Source: Lachnospiraceae bacterium UBA1760
Lineage (GTDB): Bacteria > Bacillota > Clostridia > Lachnospirales > Lachnospiraceae
NCBI GenBank assembly: GCA_002314775.1
Contig: DCHE01000072.1
Location: 6,150 to 30,149 of the forward strand
DNA length: 24,000 nt
Direction of reading: 5' to 3'
Positions 21,470 to 24,000 of the stretch are shown here, piece after piece. Made by a program: the position numbers and the translations under genes. The notes beneath the pieces are model-generated. The model made no database searches. It saw only the letters and a program-made list of their open reading frames with translations, and had not been told where the DNA came from. How positions within the stretch are numbered: position 1 is the stretch's first letter; each line of letters starts with the position of its first letter.

Positions 21470-23496
21470 TAAAGGACTATTTGCCACTTACAATAGAAGA
21501 TATGAAAAAGAGAGGATGGGACGAACCCGATTTTGTCTATGTTTCGGGCGATGCATATGTAGACCATCCTTCTTTTGGTATGGCCATAATCACGAGGCTG
21601 CTCGAATCCAGAGGCTACAAGGTATGCATCATTGCACAGCCGGACTGGAGGGATGAGAAGAGCATTCAGGTATTTGGAAGACCGAAATACGGATTCTTTG
21701 TGAGTGCGGGCAATATGGATAGTATGGTTAACCACTATTCTGTGTCTAAGAAGAGACGAGCTATGGATGCGTATACTCCGGGTGGAGTGATGGGAAAAAG
21801 ACCGGATTATGCAACCGTTGTATATTCAAACCTTATCAGAAAGGTTTATAAGGATGTTCCGATAATTATAGGTGGAATAGAGGCAAGTCTGAGAAGACTT
21901 AGTCATTATGATTACTGGTCAGATAAATTCAAGCATTCAGTACTTATTGATTCGCAGGCAGATATTTTGTCGTATGGAATGGGAGAGCATGCAACGGTCG
22001 AGATTGCTGAGGCGCTTGCAGCCAATATTCCTGTAAATGAGATAACCTATGTTCGTGGAACTGTTTATAAAGCAAAAGATGTCTCTTCGCTTCAGGATGC
22101 AATAATGCTCCCAGAGTATGATGAGATGAAAAGGGACAAGCTTAAGTATTCAGAAAGCTTTAATATTCAGTATGAAAATACCGATCCATTTACAGCCAAA
22201 ACTCTTATTGAAAAATATAATGACCATATGTATGCAGTACAAAATCCACCTGCTATGCCACTTTCAATGCAAGAGATGGATGATGTCTATGAGCTAAACT
22301 ATATGAGAGACTACCATCCAAGCTATGAAAAGGACGGTGGGGTTCCGGCAATAAAGGAGATTAAATTCAGTTTGACCAGTGTGAGAGGCTGTTACGGAGG
22401 CTGCAGCTTCTGCGCACTGACATTTCATCAGGGCAGAATGATTCAGGCGAGAAGTCATGAGTCAATAATAAGAGAGGCGAAGCTTATTATTGAGGACCCT
22501 GAATTTAAGGGGTATATCCATGATGTGGGCGGTCCATCTGCCAACTTCAGACACACCTCCTGTGAGAAACAGAAAAAATACGGAGTCTGCAAGAATAAGC
22601 AGTGTCTATTCCCAAAGCCTTGTCAGAATTTGGTTGTAGATCACAGTGATTACCTGGAACTTTTGAGAAAGCTGAGAGAGCTAAAGGGTGTTAAAAAGGT
22701 TTTTGTCAGATCGGGTATCAGATTCGATTATGTGATGGCAGATAAAGATGATACATTTATAAGAGAGCTTTGCAAGAATCATGTCAGTGGTCAGCTGAAG
22801 GTTGCACCGGAGCATATTTCCGATAATGTTTTAAGAAATATGGGTAAGCCTGAGAATGCAGTTTATGAAAGATTTGTTGCAAAGTTCAAGAAGATAAATA
22901 CTGAGCTTGGTATGAAGCAGTTTCTTGTTCCGTACCTGATGTCCTCACATCCAGGTTCAAGGATGGAGGATGCAATAAAGCTCGCAGAATATTTGAGAGA
23001 TCTTGGATATATGCCAGAACAGGTTCAGGATTTTTATCCTACACCGTCAACCATTTCGACATGTATGTATTATACAGGCGTTGACCCAAGAAATATGAAG
23101 GAGGTCTACACTCCTAAGTCACCTCATGAAAAGGCCATGCAGAGAGCGCTTATTCAGTATAGAAATCCAAAGAATTATGAGCTTGTCAGAGAGGCGCTTA
23201 TTCTTACAGGAAGACTGGATTTGGTGGGCTTTGATAAGAGGTGCCTCATAAGACCTAGACAGGATGACTATAAGCTGAAGCAGCTGGCAGGGCTTATGGA
23301 TCAAGCATATTTCAAGGACAAAAAGGATAATAAGAACGCAGGAAATCAGGCCAGAAGCCATTCGAAGAATAAAAATACTCAGGGCGCGAGAGATAAGGGA
23401 AGGACTAATAATCAGCCTGGAAAAACCAGACCAAATGAAGCAGTCAAATCAAAGCGCAGTCCTATTAGAAATGTTCATAAAAAGAAGAACAAATAA
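21466..23496 (+). CDS. YgiQ family radical SAM protein (UPF0313)
   Basis: A 676-residue protein of the YgiQ/UPF0313 family. The N-terminal region (~1-290) carries the family's conserved blocks, such as FVYVSGDAYVDHPSFG and IIIGGIEASLRRLSHYDYW. The radical SAM core binds its [4Fe-4S] cluster through C309, C313 and C316 in CYGGCSFC. A further Cys-rich insert follows (segment CEKQKKYGVCKNKQC), as is usual for the family, and then YPTPSTISTCMYYTG. The final ~60 residues are very basic and low complexity (Lys, Asn, Arg, Gln). The substrate of YgiQ proteins is unknown. The start overlaps the mreB stop by 4 nt, implying translational coupling; whether this reflects a shared function is unclear. Confidence 0.93.
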   Translation: MIKDYLPLTIEDMKKRGWDEPDFVYVSGDAYVDHPSFGMAIITRLLESRGYKVCIIAQPDWRDEKSIQVFGRPKYGFFVSAGNMDSMVNHYSVSKKRRAMDAYTPGGVMGKRPDYATVVYSNLIRKVYKDVPIIIGGIEASLRRLSHYDYWSDKFKHSVLIDSQADILSYGMGEHATVEIAEALAANIPVNEITYVRGTVYKAKDVSSLQDAIMLPEYDEMKRDKLKYSESFNIQYENTDPFTAKTLIEKYNDHMYAVQNPPAMPLSMQEMDDVYELNYMRDYHPSYEKDGGVPAIKEIKFSLTSVRGCYGGCSFCALTFHQGRMIQARSHESIIREAKLIIEDPEFKGYIHDVGGPSANFRHTSCEKQKKYGVCKNKQCLFPKPCQNLVVDHSDYLELLRKLRELKGVKKVFVRSGIRFDYVMADKDDTFIRELCKNHVSGQLKVAPEHISDNVLRNMGKPENAVYERFVAKFKKINTELGMKQFLVPYLMSSHPGSRMEDAIKLAEYLRDLGYMPEQVQDFYPTPSTISTCMYYTGVDPRNMKEVYTPKSPHEKAMQRALIQYRNPKNYELVREALILTGRLDLVGFDKRCLIRPRQDDYKLKQLAGLMDQAYFKDKKDNKNAGNQARSHSKNKNTQGARDKGRTNNQPGKTRPNEAVKSKRSPIRNVHKKKNK

Positions 23497-23565
23497 TTGC
23501 AAAAAGAGTTCGCAGAGCATGAAGCATTTTGTGAGCTTAAATATCATTTATTATGTTTTGACATC

Positions 23566-23594
23566 TTGCGATAAAGCTCGCTTTATGTTAAAAT
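23566..23594 (+). promoter_or_regulatory. thlA promoter with a palindromic spacer
   Basis: TTGCGA (23566-23571), a 17-nt spacer and TAAAAT (23589-23594), with TGT before the -10. The spacer holds a 6-4-6 inverted repeat, ATAAAG (23571-23576) with CTTTAT (23581-23586), well placed for a repressor to block RNA polymerase. A TTGACA lies at 23558-23563 but is too far from the -10 (25 nt). Confidence 0.65.
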
Positions 23595-23599
23595 TTAGT

Positions 23600-23616
23600 T
23601 AGCCACGTCGAGGCTA
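23600..23616 (+). other. 5' leader hairpin of thlA
   Basis: TAGCC (23600-23604) pairs with GGCTA (23612-23616) around a 7-nt loop. It lies at the predicted 5' end of the transcript (start near 23601) and could stabilise a highly expressed mRNA. Confidence 0.4.
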
Positions 23617-23654
23617 TGGCCTTGATGCAAAAATATAATATGGAGGATTTTAAA

Positions 23655-24000
23655 ATGTCAAAGAAAATCGTTTTAGCAGGTGCTTGTCGTACAGCTATCG
23701 GAACTATGGGTGGTTCATTAAGCTCAACACCAGCAGCAGAGCTCGGTGCAATCGTAATTAAGGAAGCTTTAAATAGAGCAGGAGTTGCTCCAGAAGCAGT
23801 TGATCAGGTATATATGGGTTGTGTAATCCAGGCTGGCCTTGGACAGAATGTTGCTCGTCAGGCAGCAATCAAGGCAGGACTTCCAAACGAGGTTCCAGCT
23901 GTAACTATGAACGTTGTTTGTGGTTCAGGTCTTAACTGTGTTAACCAGGCTGCACAGATGATTATGGCAGGAGATGCTGATATCGTTGTTGCTGGTGGTA
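23655..24000 (+). CDS. thlA: Acetyl-CoA acetyltransferase (thiolase), N-terminal part
   Basis: The first 115 codons are in the window and the rest lies beyond 24000. The N-terminus MSKKIVLAGACRTAIGTMGG and the segment VYMGCVIQAGLGQNVARQAA are typical of biosynthetic thiolases. The acyl-accepting nucleophile is C89 in NVVCGSGLN. The enzyme condenses two acetyl-CoA to acetoacetyl-CoA, the first step of butyrate (or polyhydroxybutyrate or isoprenoid) synthesis. In butyrate-producing Lachnospiraceae it often heads a cluster with hbd, crt, bcd and etfBA, which cannot be checked here. GGAGG lies at 23642-23646, 8 nt before the ATG. It has its own promoter (23566-23594). Confidence 0.95.
   Translation, partial: MSKKIVLAGACRTAIGTMGGSLSSTPAAELGAIVIKEALNRAGVAPEAVDQVYMGCVIQAGLGQNVARQAAIKAGLPNEVPAVTMNVVCGSGLNCVNQAAQMIMAGDADIVVAGG

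Overview
The window is AT-rich DNA with the hallmarks of a butyrate-type, low-GC Firmicute, most likely a Lachnospiraceae member close to Butyrivibrio or Pseudobutyrivibrio. The reasons are strong AGGAG/AGGAGG ribosome binding sites, heavy use of AGA for arginine, intrinsic terminators, and an acetyl-CoA acetyltransferase gene (thlA type) starting at the right edge. The genus is an inference from gene style; no rRNA or tRNA gene is present to settle it.

Layout from left to right. (a) 133-1713 is a polytopic membrane protein of the O-antigen ligase/polymerase type. (b) 1824-4662 holds tyrS (GTG start) and, 19 nt later, a membrane-anchored coiled-coil protein whose receiver domain, and apparently its HPt-like domain, have lost their phospho-acceptor residues; a strong terminator follows. 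(c) 4791-6005 holds a LURP-one-related protein and a stand-alone LUD protein. (d) 6176-10617 is a carAB operon with a long leader containing two hairpins, the second resembling a transcription attenuator; it ends at a bidirectional terminator shared with a convergent XRE-family regulator (10682-11221, minus strand). (e) 11433-12833 is a thymidylate module, thyA then folA: ThyA makes dihydrofolate and FolA recycles it. Together with carAB it makes this stretch pyrimidine/folate oriented. (f) 12996-14075 is a YbjQ-like domain fused to a zinc finger. (g) 14142-20348 is an unusual two-gene block. First comes a TPR protein with about 700 residues of Glu-rich repeats. Then comes a Lys/Glu/Ala-rich long-helix protein ending in an AAA+-like domain with degenerate Walker motifs. 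The second gene carries a frameshift at a short AG repeat. (h) 20471-23496 is an mreB/mbl-like actin gene overlapping a YgiQ-type radical SAM gene by 4 nt. (i) thlA begins at 23655 and runs off the window.

Most of the window is housekeeping. The accessory signal worth following is (g), possibly with the pseudo-phosphorelay protein of (b). These are large, low-complexity, charged scaffold-like proteins beside an actin homologue, carrying catalytic-type domains (receiver, HPt, AAA+) whose key residues have been replaced. A structural or cytoskeletal role is my inference; the sequence does not prove it.

Most promoters that can be recognised share an extended -10 (TGn then TATAAT/TAAAAT-like), which helped place transcription starts and 5' leaders.
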